NCBI GenBank assembly: GCA_021129515.1
Contig: JAJOLD010000001.1
Coordinates: 1 to 46,505 of the forward strand
DNA: 46,505 nt
Reading direction: 5' to 3'
From: Minisyncoccota bacterium
GTDB taxonomy: Bacteria > Patescibacteriota > Minisyncoccia > Phycocordibacterales > UBA918
In this document: positions 25,401 to 40,400 of the stretch, in pieces
Numbering within the stretch: the stretch's first letter is position 1
Layout: each line of letters starts with the position of its first letter
Notes under the pieces: model-generated
Database searches by the model: none
Told to the model about the DNA's origin: nothing
The model's input: only the letters and a program-made list of their open reading frames with translations
Made by a program: the position numbers and the translations under genes

Positions 25401-28400
25401 GTATGTAGACCTTGCCACACTGGGTGCTGAGTTCTTTGATGCTGTGCGGAGTGATGGCGGTGATATTCGTGTCACGGCAGCTGATGGTGTCACTGAAGTG
25501 CCATATGAACTGGTCGCTATTGATACAAGTGCAGAAACTGGTGAGTTGCACTTCCAGGCATCGTCGATAGCAAGCAGTGTTGATACCGTGTTCTACATCT
25601 ATTATGACAATGAGGGTGCACTTGGATATGCGCGCACTGATACCTATGGAAGTGAGCAGGTCTGGGATAGTAATTATCTCGGTGTCTACCACTTAGTAGA
25701 AACAAGTGCTGGGGTTGCTGGTGAATTTAAGGACAGTACCAGTAATGCGCATGATGGTGTCGGAGAAAATACGCTGCCAACACCCACAACTGGCTTCATG
25801 GGTGTGGGGCAAAATATGCAGTCGGGTCATATTGACTTGGGTGCTGCATCGCGATGGACGGATATTGGTACAAACGATGAATTCAACCTGTCTGCATGGA
25901 TTAATCTTGATAATTCTTCTAGTGATTATGCGATTGTGTCACAGTGGAGTGGTGGTGGCGCAGGTGTGTTGCTCTGGGCTGATGCTGGAGGATCGGGAGA
26001 TGGATTCTGTCTCTATGGTGGCAATTATGCACCGTCTGATTGTCAGGATCAAAATGATCAATCACCTGGAACGTGGCAGCATATTGTTGCACGCTATGAC
26101 AGCATTGATTGGTCGCTGTATATCGATGGTGCCATTAGTGGGTCTGGTGCAGTATCGCAAAGCTTAACGCAGCAGCCGGTTGGTTTTTCTATCGGTTCAG
26201 TACAAGCGGATGATAATACCCACGCCTTTGATGGACGAATGGATGAGATTCGTATTTCAAGTATTGATAGGGGAGAAAACTGGCTTGAATCAGAGTATAC
26301 CAACCAAAGTGCCCCAACAACATTTTATGCTACTTCGACTCCAGATGAGCTCGTGACCACACAGTATAGTGAGCTCGATTTCTGGATCCAGCACTTTAGC
26401 ACCACCACCAACGAAGCGGACGTCTGGGTGCAGGTAGACACGCTTGCTGCGGGCGCCTCGACTACTATCTATCTCTACTATGGTAATGAAGACGCAACCA
26501 TGGGCAGCGATGCCTTTAGTCCGTTTACCTATGACACGCTTACGCCAACATATTATGTGCTTGATGATATTGCCACCGGACCAATTCAAGTCTACAGCTA
26601 TATTGATAATAACCAGGTGCGTATTGATGATGGTACCCCGGTGTCGCTTGATGCGGGTGAAATGACTTCCTTTAGTACCTATAGTGGTTCTTCAACGATT
26701 AGCGCACTTGGTCCTATCGCTGCCACTATTGATGCTGCAGCAGCAGACTCTATTACCCCGGTTGCGTTTGCCTCAACTACACAGGCAGGACCAACTAATC
26801 GTAATACCTCACAATGGTTTGTGTTGTCACCATTTGCGAGCAGCTCGGTGCAAACCTATATTGCAAATAGTGGTACGCCAGATGAGAACTTTAGTGTGGC
26901 AACTGGTACGGTTGTGACTTCAAATACCGATGCAGGAGGGGGTCAGTCCGTGATTTTGGAATCATCGGACCCAATATTGGTGTACCACCGTGAATCAGGA
27001 AGTCGCGATAGTTTTGTGCTCTATCCACCAACTACTGATGATCTCTATGGTATTGATTCAAACAGTGTGTATGTCACGGCACTTGCAGATGATCCAGATC
27101 CAACGGTGTACTGTTCAAGTGGCTCAAGTGCTACGGTCACTGGTGTTACGCGGGGAGAACGACAAAACGTTAGTACCTGTGTGGCAGCGGGAGAGGGTGT
27201 CGGTGATGCGGTTCGGTTTACTGGTGCGAGCACGCCGTTTGCGGCTATTCAGCAGGCTGACTCTGATGGTAGTGAGTCAACGACATTCTGGCCTGAGTAT
27301 GAGTTTGGTACAACATACTATATCCCTACCGACATGGCGTATGCGGCGATTGTGTGTGCACCGCGGTATGGCACGACCACCCTTGAAATACAGCCAAATG
27401 GTGGTGGGTCTGCATTAGAATCTGCAACCTGTGTGCCTGGTGCAAACATACCAGGTAAAGCGTACTTTGATAATGGACGGGGGGGTGACACCTTGGCATA
27501 TGCAGCAGGGCATATGATAGTGTCGACCAATGACGTCCCGTTCTATGTCATCTATGAGGATGATGAGGAAGACAATGATGAAACCAATATTCTGACCAAT
27601 GTCCAGGGTCGTAAATTTACAAAGACACCTATCACGGCTGCATTTGGAGCACAAGAGATAATTATTGACGCTGAGTATACCCAACATTCATTTGGGTGGT
27701 ATGAAAACACTGATGCAGAAACCGTTACTGATGCGTGGTCACTTGGTGAAGGTGCCTATGCGACCGAAGGCGTGCATATTACCGGGCAAGGCGCGGTGAA
27801 CGATGATGATGTGTTGCGACTCCGTATCAATGCATTGGCGAGTGCGGCAACAGGCACGGCAACATCATCAGCATTTAAGCTGCAATATGCGGTGTCTGAT
27901 ACCTGTGCCGTGAGTAGTACGTCGTGGCATGATGTCGGTGCAATCGGTAGTACTACCGCACACTTTACCGGGTACGATAATGCTTCAGTGTCTGATGGTG
28001 CCACACTTGCTTCTACGACACTGGCATCAAGTACGGTCTTTGCAACCTATGAAGAAGAAAACCTATCAAGTCGTAACCCGGTAGATATTAATCCAGGTGC
28101 GTATGCAGAATGGGACTGGGTCATACAAAGCGCCAATGCATCGGTAAATACAAACTACTGTTTCCGGATGGTGCGCGAAGGTGGACAGCCGTTGGTTAGC
28201 TACACAACGTATCCAGAACTCTATACTGCGGGACCACCACTTCAGGCAACGACATTGGTCTACTTTGATAATGAACATACCGCAGACCTTGATTCGGTAC
28301 TCGATTTCACTGCAGTAGATGCTGCGGGTGATGATATTAATTACCAGGTGCAGATTGATACAGACCCTTCATTCGGTAGTCCTGTTGTCGACAGAAACTC

Positions 28401-31400
28401 GCTCACCAACTTCTTAGAATTTGAGAATATCAATACACCGTCTGACAAGGCACCATTTACCAGTGGTAACCGTATTCGGTTTACTTCACCAACAACGCTG
28501 ACAGCGAGCACTACGTATTGGTGGCGGGTGCGTGGTCGTGATCCTGATGGTTCTAATACCTATGGGACGTGGTCAGTACCAAGCAGTTTCACTACCAATG
28601 GCGCTATCGTGGTCAGTGAGTGGCATCAGACTACTGGACATCAATTTGATACGGACACCTTGGTCAATCTTGCAACGAGTACGGGTGCGGTGTCACTCAC
28701 GAGTAGTCCGGCGGTGCTTACCACATCAGCTATTGATTTTGACGATGCAACCGTGGGTAATGCATGGGGTGCGGTCACGTGGAGTGATACTGAAACGTCA
28801 GGGACGATTCTCTATCAGATAGAGTATTATGACGGTACCTCATGGGCGTTGGTGCCTGATAGTGCACTTGCAAACAACAGTATTGGTAATGGTACCGCAC
28901 CGCTCAATATCTTAGGACTTGATACAGATACCTACAATCAAATCCGTATCGTTGCAACGCTCACCGGCGCCACACTCTCAATTGAAGACCTCACCGTACA
29001 ATGGGGGCAGCGAGTGAACACACCGACACTGCTTGACCCGTTTGATAACGAAAAAATTGCAGACACCACACCTGAATTCACCTTTACTACCACCGATCCG
29101 CAACTCGATGATTTGGTCTACGAGGTGTCCTATAGTACCGACTATATATTTGTAAGTAGTACTACTGTCAACTCGAGTACCACACCGGCAGATTTTGCAA
29201 ATGTCTCGACACCGCTTGATACTAATCCGTACAATTCGGGTGATACCATTCGCTACACCATACCGGGTGGGGCAGCCCTCACTAACGGTGAAACTTACTG
29301 GTGGCGGGTGCGTGCAAAAGACCCAGCCGGAGGAGATGCCTGGTCACCATGGTCTGATGCTGATGCGCTTACCGTTGATACCTCGGTGACGGTCTCGACC
29401 TGGTTCCAAACGACCCAAGCACAGTTTGCACAAGGGGAACTTGATGGATTGGTTGCGTCGACCTCGGGCTCAGTGGGACTTAACACAGAAATTGGAGAAT
29501 ACGGAAAAGTAATTGTTGATGCAGAAGATTGGACAACGGTGAACACAACAGGCTCGTACAACACACCAGTGGTGGTAGCGTCACTCCGATATGCACCACA
29601 AGGTGAAACACAACGTGCCGTGCGTGTCCGTAACAAAACTGAAACCTCATTTGAAATAAAAGCAGATGATCCAAATGGTGTGTTGACGGGTACAACAACC
29701 GTTGATTATTTGGTGATGGAAGCGGGTGATTGGACCATGGCTGATGGTGCCGGCGGTACACGCGTTATTGCAGGTACGTTTAGTGAGGTGAGCGATGTGC
29801 AGGGAGGTGGCAGTTATGCAGGAAGTGGATATGGTGAAGATGTTGCCTTTTCTCCACCATTTGCAAGTGCGCCAGCAATTGTTGCAACCGTCTCAACTGA
29901 AAATGATGCGTCCTGGGTGGTCGCGCACCTCAACGACGGCAATACACGCTCAAACCCACCAGATGCAAGTAACATGGGTATATATCTTGGAAGGAGTGCC
30001 TTAAGTGCGGTGCATGATCCTGAAGATGTTGATTATATTGCGATAGAAAGTGGACACGGTACCAATAACGGTGGTGAATTTGATGCTGACGTAGGTTCAG
30101 ATTCACACAATGAGCCACCGGTCACTGCAGAGGCATATAACACCGCATTTAGCGTTGCGCCTGAAGTAATCATTGTGATGCAGGCGGCAGAACAAGACGG
30201 TAATGGTGCATGGTTCTCAGTGTATGAAGATACAGCACCAACTGCTGCAAACTATTATCCTGTAAGCGATGAAGCAGGAGACCGAAACCATACCCCTGAA
30301 CCGGTGTTTGCGATTTCATTTGAAAATGCATCGGGAGTACTGGTGCGTGAAGCATCATCGGGCGGTGGTTTGTCAGGTACAATCTATAGTGAACCTATCT
30401 ACTTTAGTGATGGTGCTGGTCCAAAGTTTGAGGAGTTCCTTTGGAGTGATAGCACGCCAGGTACGAGTACTATCCGGTATCAGCTTGAGTATCTTGCGGG
30501 TGGGTCTACCTGGACGCTCATTCCTGATACCGATTTAGCTGGAAACAGTGTGGGTACTACTACTGCACCAGTTGACTTGACGGGGCTTGATGTGGTGACA
30601 TATGACACCATTCGTATTGTTGGTACATTGGCGTGTGCAAATGGTACTTGTCCTGAGTTACACGACTGGACCATTGCATGGTCTGAAGGGGTGACTGTGT
30701 CAGGTACTGCACAGGAATATGACCGAGCCACGGCAGTGACTTCAGGGACGGTGCGGATTGCGGTAAACGGTGTGTTGAGTGCTAATACCGGCACTATTGC
30801 AGGTGGCACCTGGAGTATCAACAACATCACTGCATTTGCAGGCGATGTAATTACCGTGTTTGTCGATGGAGCCGCTGAAGCACAAGAAGCAGTGAATGTC
30901 TTTGTATATGACGGCATCGGTGACATGACGGGCGTCGCACTCTATGAGCAGCATCTCGCACTTGATGCAGATGAAACAGCGACCACAACGCTTGCACATC
31001 TCAGTACATACGATAATAGCGTGTCTGGTGATGAAGACATCTTCTTTGATGTCGACGGGTTAGGCGATTTGACGCTCTGTACTGCTGGTGCGTGTAGTCG
31101 GATTAATCTGTACATTGGTGCGGGCAATAGTTTTGTGCCCGCAACATCAACGGCTGAAACACTCCGTGTACACGACTATGTCAACGATGGATTTGTTGCA
31201 CTTGATGGTAATACGCTTGAGGTAAGTGGATCGTGGGAAAATAATGCCAATACGCAGATTGATACATCGACCGTTATATTTACTGCATCCTCGACGGTTG
31301 AGACACTTGCTGATGTGTCAGGTACACTTTCTTTCAATAACCTCACTTTTGGTAATGCGGCAAGTACAGCACAGTGGCAATCAGCGTATCCGTATAGTAT

Positions 31401-34400
31401 TGCCGGTGATTTGTCAGTGCAGTATGGAACATTGGATAGAGCGTCGTCGACGATAACGGTGTCGGGTGATATTACGACGGGTGCAGCAGGTATCTGGTCT
31501 GGTGTAGCAACGACCACCTTTGCAGGAACAGCACCGGCGCAATGGACCGATGCAACTACGCTTGGACAGGATATTGGACATGTGGTTATTGATGGACCAG
31601 CGCTGACCGTTGCTGCACAGAGTAATGTACGTGCGTCATCGATCATCATTGGTGCTGATGACACCTTTGATGCTGGTGGTACCTATACCATTGCCGTGCT
31701 GGGCGATGTTACTAATAACAACATATTTACCCCACGCACGAGTACCTTGGCATTGGTTGGTGCGTCATCGGTGGTGACTATGAACAATTCGTCACTCTAC
31801 ACCGTGCATGCGTCTGCAACTATGAGTGTTGCATTTACTGATACCAATATCGTCGTGTTGGATAATTTCCAAATTGCGACAGGTACGGTGACCTTGCCAA
31901 CGGGTACCACAACCATTGGTGGCTCCTTTAGTAACATCGGAGGTAATTTTGCACACAATAATGGTGCGGTGGACATGGTTAGTACCGGTGCTGAAACGAT
32001 TGCGCAACAAGGTACCAATTTCTTAAATGCATTCTACAATCTGTCATTTACGGGTTCTGGTAGCTGGTCATTTGTCGATACTGCAGCAACAACCACAAAC
32101 GATTTTATTATTACCGATGGTGCGGTGACGCTCCCAAGCAGTCAGCTTACGGTTGGTGGTGCATATCGTACTGAGGGTTCTGGTTCATTTGCGCACAATA
32201 CTGGTGAGGTCGTGCTCTTGGTCACTGCAAGTGATGCGGTGACGACAAACGGTTCTGCCTTTGAGGATGTCCGTATCCGTAACGCGGCAAGTGGTGCCTG
32301 GTATGACTTTGACTGGACAAGTCGAAAAGCAATTACTATTGATGCAAGTGTGATTGACGCAACACTGACCAATTTCCCAGTCTATGTTGATTTAGCGGAC
32401 TTGGGTTCTGATTTCTTCACTGAGGTCAATGCAGACGGTGGCGATATTCGTATCACACAAAGCGATGGGGTCACTGAGGTTGCGCGCGAAGTGGTGGCTA
32501 TTAATACCGGTGCTGAAACAGGAGAATTGCACTTCAATGCAACCAGTATTGCAAGTACGACCGATACCACCTTCTATATCTACTATGGAAATAGCGGAGC
32601 GTCGGAACCTGCAGCAAGTGCAACCTACGGGAGCGAGAATACCTGGAATAGCAATTATGAAGCGGTGTATCACTTGAGTGAATCCGGATCGACGTATAGT
32701 GATAGTACCAGTAATGGGCACGATGGTACGGGTGAAGGTACCAATCCAACCGTAACCACTGGGGTGCTCGGTGATGGGCAAGATATTGCCAGTGGGCGCA
32801 TTGACCTCGGTAATGGCATGAATACGGATCTTATTTCCGCAGGTGCGTATGTAGTATCTGTGTGGGTGAATCTCGACACCTCAGCAAGTGACCAGTCACC
32901 TGTCTCACAATATACTGCTGCAGGAGATTTTCTCTTCTGGGCTGATGCAGGCGGAGGTGGGACGGGATTCTGTCATTACAACGGTACGTATATGCCAAGT
33001 GACTGTGTGGATTTGAATAATCAAAATGTAAGTACCTGGCAATATCTTGTTGCTCGACACGATGGAAGTGTTGGTTCGGTGTATGTCGATGGACAGATTA
33101 CAGGCGTGGGTGATACATCGTCAACGTTTGCCGTTGATGCAGGTGTGCGGTTTTCTATCGGTACCCAAAATGGTGACAGTACCGCCCGGCAGTTCAATGG
33201 ACAAGTCGATGAAGTGCGTATTGTATCAAGCGCACTCTCTGCGGAATGGATTGCCGCAGAGTACCAAAACCAAGCAACCACCACTGATTTCTATACGATT
33301 GCTGCTTCAGAAGATGTCTTTGCGCGCACCTTTACTGAGGCTGCCGCTACGGTGCTCGGTGACATCACTATTGAAAGTGGTGAGGTGGTATTTCCATCAG
33401 GAGTACTCTCAGTAGGTGGGTCGTTTGATAACGATGGTACGTTTGCTGCAAATAACGGTACCGTGCTCTTTAACTCAGCTGCAGGGAGTGAAACTATTGC
33501 TGCGGGTGTGTCTTCGTTTGCGACCGTGCAGTTTAACCATGCCGCAGGCGACTTTACAATTACAGAGCATGCCACAGCAACTGATGCACTTGCACTGGTA
33601 GATGCTGCATCCTTTACGGTCAATAGTGGTTTAGTACTTGCATCACAAGGTGCCTTTACCAATACCGTGGGCGGTGCAAGTACGACTTGGACGGGTACAA
33701 CGCTCAAACTCTCAAGTGGTGGGGATGTTCCTATAAATACTACTGCTGACGCCGGTGACACCTATGCAACCCTGCTAACGACAGGTGATACCAGCGTTTC
33801 TATGTGGAATTCAGCTGCAGGTACGTACACCACCATGGATACTGCATCTATTTATTCACAAGATCATGCGGGTGTTGATGGTGATCTCTATATCTTTGGA
33901 ACATACACACGAGACAGTGGTACAGAATACTGGAGTTATGCGACTGATTTTGACGGTACCGACCTCGGCACCACATCACCGCGTGCCGTCTCCGTACATG
34001 TAGAAAACGGCGCGTCGGTAACTATTGCAACATCTTCGTTCGAAATGCGCGGTGTTGCAGGGGCATCAACTACGGTCGATGCACAAAGCGGCAGCTTTGC
34101 TATTACTGCAGCACATGCAACGGTCACGGCAGAATACTTTACGATGACCGGTACTGATGCAGACGGACTTGCCTTGACGAGTTCAACAACCGTCACTACC
34201 TTTGATCGCTTTATGTTCACCATCGGTGCTGGGGTGTCTGCAGTCACGGTAGATGCGTCCACTATTGATACGAATCCTGCTGCACAGTTCTTTGAAACAG
34301 GATTTGTCAGTGGTGGTGGGTCTGCCAACGTAACGCTCAGTGGTAGCCCCACTTCATTCTGGTGGTTCCGCGATGGTGCGGGTGACCGATACGGAGAAGC

Positions 34401-37400
34401 CTTTGATAACGCTGATGGTAATCCTGGTGCATTACGCTGGGATGATAGTAATTACACTATCGATATTTCGGGTACCGTGTATGCCGATGATGGTACCACT
34501 ACACTCGGTGGTCCAACCTGTGACGGTGTCACCAATGTCGTGCGTGTGGTTGTTGATGGTGGTACCTATACCGATAGTGTGCCGTGTAGTGATGCCAGCG
34601 GAGCATACACATTGAGTAATGTTGCGTATGTGGGTGATGCTGATTTGGTAGTGTATCTCGATACAAATGGTGGTGTGCTCGGCAGTGTCTATACAAAGAC
34701 ACCAACGGGGAATATTACCGACCTCAATATATATGCACATCGTGTCATGACTCGACACGAAGATACTGCTGCAATGACTATTGCCGATATGGTGCATTAT
34801 GATGAAGACGATGATAGCGACCTGCGTGTGTCTACCGCGACGGGCTCACCAGATACAGTGATTGTACGTGCTGACACTGAGCTTATCATTGCATCAAGTA
34901 CCACGTTTGCACCGAGTGGTACCGTTACGGTGGAATCGGGAGGTAGTGGTATGGCATATGATGGCTCATTCCATATCGATGACAACGCGACCTTTACTGC
35001 TAGTGGTACAGAAACACATCGTGTTGGTGGTAGTTTCTTCCGTGATACTGGCTCGAGTTTTGATGCAGCATCGACCACATTTATCTTTACTGCCACAACC
35101 AGTGGTAAGGCAATTACCAGTGTGGTGAGCGGTGATACAGCATTCCATGCAGTGCAGTTTACTGGCGTTGGGGGAGCCTGGAATCTGAATACCGATATTG
35201 CATTGACTGCAGACCTGACACTTGCCACCGGTACGCTTACAGGAACTGGCAATATTACGCTTACGCAAGGCGCATTTACTGGTGACGGTTCGCTGTCACT
35301 TGGTGGCGGTACGGTGAGTATTGCGGAGGGGAGTGTGCTTGGTGGGGTCAATCCATGGACATTCCACAACATAACGCTTGGTACCGGCACCACATACGGC
35401 ACGACAACCAGAGCATCGCTCGCGACGACGACGGTCGGTGGCGTGCTCACCGTTACTGCAGGGCATGTGCTCGACATGGGTGGTTCGCACTGGGAGCTTG
35501 CTGGCGCAGGAACGCCATTGGTGCTGACGGGAACACTTGATACAGCAACCAGTACAGTACGGTACAGTGCATCTGCGGCAACCAATATTGTGAGTGGTGC
35601 GTATTACAACCTCCTTTTGAGTGCAAGTGGTAATGCACCAACATATACGGCAATCGGTCCTGGTATTACCGTTGGTAATGCGCTCACGATAGGTGGTGCA
35701 ACTACAACCAATGTGACCTTTACCACCAACGATACCGCTCTCGATGTTGCAGGGGATATGACCATTGCAACAACAGGTGTCTTTGTGGCAAGTGACAGTG
35801 GCAGCTTCACCCTTGCGGGGAGTTATGATAATAACGGCACCTTTACCGCAGGTGATGGTACGGTCACCTTTGATGGTGTCGGGAGTGCAACGGTTGCTGC
35901 GGGAAGTTCGGCATTTGCGACGGTGCTACTCACCGGTACCGGTGACTATACGTTTAGTGAATATGCATCAGCAACGGAAGCATTCAGTATCGGAAGTTCG
36001 GTGGGGTCGTTTACACTTGCAAGTGGGGAAACCTTGGCGGTTGGCGGCACCTTTACCAACGCACTTGGTGGCGCATCAACAACATGGAGTGGTTCAACGC
36101 TTGAGCTTGCGGGCGGCAGTAATTACGCAATCAATGCAAAAACTATCGCAGATCGGTACAACACGTTGGTCGTAGCGGACGGAACACAAATTCGCATGTG
36201 GAATAGTAGTGCAACTACTACCATGGTACTTGATACGAGTTCACTCTATTCAATGGATCATGCCGGTGTGGATGGTGCGGTGTATGTATATGGTACCTAC
36301 ACTAAAACGGCTGGTACTGATTATTGGAGTTATGCAACTGACTTTGATGGTACCGATTTGTCTGGTGGTGATGAGCGAGCCGCATCGGTGTACTTTGCTG
36401 AGTATAGTACTACCACATATACCGGTGGTGGATTACAGGTGCTTGGTACGGCATCGGCAACCACGACCCTCCAAAAACAACCACCACTTGCATCTGGGGT
36501 GACCATTGTTGATGGCTTTACTTCGGGCACCACTAAAACCATTTCAGCAGGCATTAATCGACTATTGGTGGTTGGTATTTTTGCTGAAGATAGTGCAACA
36601 AATGCAGATATAGACACCGTCACGTATGGGGGAGAAACAATGACTGAAATACATGATGAGCAAATCACCACCGTCTTTACCAATGCAGTATGGGTTGGGT
36701 ATCTCGATGAAACAGGGATGAGTGCTGCTATTGGAAATACCATTAGCCCAACATGGGTTGGCGGTACACCTGACTCTTCCGTGCTCTATAGTTCGGTGGT
36801 GCTCGGGCATGTTGATCAGGTTAACCCAATTTCTGGCTGGAGTGCAGATAGTGCGGCAAGTGTTGCAACACTGCAGGCGACGTCATCACTCTCTGTGGCA
36901 GATGGGGACCGCACGCTCTATTTCACGGGTGTTGGTTCGGGTGGGGTAACGCATACCCCTTCCAGCGGCTATACCGAAGGTACTGAGGAAGACGATACCA
37001 GTGCCGTTGCAGCAACTGCCCACCGCGCAATTACGGGAAGTGGTACAGAGTACCCAACCGCAACATGGTCGAGTGCTGTCAATCATGTGGTAATGCTTTC
37101 ACTCAATGTCCGTTTTGCAACACCACTGGCGAGTACCTACGGGTTGCGTATTGGTGGTACGGCATCAACCACATGGTCCTACTATAGTATTCGCGAAATT
37201 GATGCAGATGGGCTTACCTTTAGTGGTACACCAAACGTCACCTCATTGTCATATGGTGATTTCCTTGTCGCACATGATGGTGGTTCAGCGCTCACTATTG
37301 GAGGTACGGTGATTAATGAAAATCCAGCAAAGAACTTTGTTGCAAACACCTTTGCAACGTCGAGCACCTTCGCGACTGCATACAATGTCACTGCAACGGG

Positions 37401-40400
37401 TACGGCAATCAGCTCATGGCGCTTTGTGAGCCATGTCGGTGATCTTGCGGGTGAATCATATGATAATGATCTGGGCGGTGACCCTGGGTACGTGGTGTGG
37501 GATGATAGTGCGGCTAATATTACGATTTCAGGAAACGTCTACAGCGATGAAGGAAGTACTGTGTCTTCAGTGTGTGATGGTGCAACCAACAACATTACAC
37601 TGCGGGTTGCTGGCTTAACCAGTTACACTACAAGCTGTAATGCAACCACAGGCTTCTATCAAATTACGGGTGTTGCCTATGGTCCAACCGATACCCTCAC
37701 ACTCTACATTGACAACGAGCCGGAAAACGCGGCAAACGTGACGGTAGCCCCGGTATCATCAATTGGTGATATGCATTTGTATGAAAATCGTGTCATTGTG
37801 CGTCATGAAAATACTGACCCGCTCACCATCGCAGATATGTCTGTATGGGATGATAGTGATGATGGTGATATTCCATTCACTGCGGTCGATGGTGGTACCG
37901 ATACCCTGACCCTCCCTGCAGATTACAAACTCATTGTATGGAATAACAAAACCTTTGCACCAGCAGGTAATATAACGCTCGCAGGCGGTGGCGCAGGTGC
38001 CGCGTATGATGGTACGCTCGCACTCTTTGCAGATGCACAATTTGCCGCAGCAGATGGAGAAAATCATTCCATTGGAGGCAGTATGGTGATGGATGCCGAT
38101 GCAGTATTTGATGCACAGGAATCAACAATGACCTTTACCACCACAGCTGCAGCGCGCACTATTGATACCAATGAGCAGCCATTCTATAAACTCACCTTTA
38201 ACGGCACTGGTTCATGGTCCATTGCAAATACCGATCTGGCAGTCGATAGTGATTTGAGTATTACGCAAGGTACGCTCACACTTCCAAGCGGTACCACAAC
38301 CATCTCAGGGTCTATGAATGCGGGTGGTGGTTCATTTGCACATAATAATGGTGTGGTGGTCTTTGATTCAGCAGGTACCGGAGAAGTGCTGTTGACTGGC
38401 GGATCCGCATTTAATGAACTTATATTCACGGGTGATGGTTCATGGAATATGAATGATACACATGCCACCGCAACTGACCGCGTGCGTATTGCCAATGGAG
38501 CTGTTCGATTCCCATCAGGTTCTATGGCAATTGGTGCAGATTTGACCGTACATGCTACAGGAACTCTGATGCACAACAATGGTGCTGTGTGGCTCACCTC
38601 AACTGCACCGACTACAACCGTGACACTCACTGGGTCCGATTTGTACACACTGGTTGCAAACGGTGATAGCGAGCTCGTGTTTGCCGATACTAACGTGGCA
38701 TTGCAAGGTGACTTGACCTTGCTCCAAGGCACCACAACGGCAGCGACCGGTACACTCTCTATTGGTGGCTCATTCCAAAATGATGCATCGTTTAGTCATG
38801 CTTCAGGAACACTTTACTTCAACTCAGGCGACACTGGAGAAACGGTGTCAGTTGGTGGTGATGCACTACACAACGTGCTCTTTGCATCAGCGGGCGGTGG
38901 TTGGACTATGGTGACGAGTGCAACCACAACGGGTAATTTCTCACTCACCAATGCAACGGGGTATGTACAAACATCAGGTACCACACTCACGGTTGCCGGT
39001 GTATTTACCAACACAGTGGGTGGTGCTGCAACTACCTGGACTAATACCACCCTTCGACTCACCTCTGGTACCGACTATGCAATCAATACCAAGGCAGCAG
39101 GAGGGGATAGTTACGCAACCATAGCACTTGCGGATGAGATGGATGTGCGTTCATGGAATTCAAGCTACACCACGGTCACGCTCGCGACATCATCACTCTA
39201 TTCTCAGGACCATGCATCGGTTGATGGTGACCTCTATATCTATGGTGACTTCACACTTGCAACAGGAACCGCATACTGGAGTTATGCAACGGACTTTGAC
39301 GGTACGGTGCTGACTGGTGGTAGTCGCCGCGCGGTTGATGTGTTTATAGCATCAGGATCAACCGTCAGTGTTGATGGCGGCTCGCTCTATATGGTCGGTG
39401 ACGCAACAGCAACCACTACCGTGCAGGGCGTGAGTGGCTATACCTATCCATTTAGCGTTGCGAGCGGTCTCTTTGATGCACAATATTATGCATTTAGAAA
39501 TCTCAATGCATCAGGACTCCATTTTGCAGATACACCAACCATTAATGCACTCTCATATGGAGATTTTGTCTTGGATGTTTCAGGCGGCTCTTTGATTACT
39601 CTCAGCTCAACCACCTTAAATGCAAACGCCTCAATGGTTATTCCGGGTGTACGCTTTGCAACCACATCGGCAATTTCTGGTGTTAACGTTACGCTCTTGG
39701 GTACTACCACTAATGCATGGCAATTCATTGGACACAGCGGCAATATCAGTGGTGAGGCATATGACAGTGACGATGGTACTAATTGTGGTTCAATTCGATG
39801 GGACGATAGCTCATGTTTGCTCACGCAGCAGACTGGGTATCGATGGCGTACTGACGATGGCGGGTTGGGCGTGCCTGATGATGAATGGCTTGATACCGAC
39901 TGGAGTAAGCGTCGGCAAATTCGAGTACGTAATGATGATGCAACGACCTATACCAATATGCCAGTACGTGTAGAAGTATCTTATGACAGCGACATGCAGA
40001 CTGACTTTGAAGATGTACGCTTCACCGATGCAGCAGGAACGACCGAACTCTCATATTGGGTTGAGCGATATACCGCAAGCACCGATGCAACTGTGTGGGT
40101 ATTGGCACCGTCATTGGCAGCATCAGACATTACCACTATCTATATGTACTATGGGAATGCACTAGCAACCTCATCGGCTTCTGGCACCGCAGTCTTTAAT
40201 GCATTTGATGATTTTGAAGATAATGATATTGCTGAATATAGCGGTGATACAACCCTCTTCCAAACCGATACCACCTTCAACTATAACGGGAACTTTGGTC
40301 TTGAAGCGTCAGACACCAACGAAAAAACAGATAATGGACTCTATGATACAACCGATGTTGCAGGGCAGGGTGAGATTATTCGCTACCTCCAATATATCGA

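Noticed and set aside
34797-35585. A 262-codon open frame on the minus strand inside the giant gene (also 23148-23852 and others).
   Set aside because: Its product is a low-complexity Val/Ser/Pro/Thr sequence, a by-product of the Thr/Ser/Ala-rich coding on the other strand, with no start signals or known motifs.
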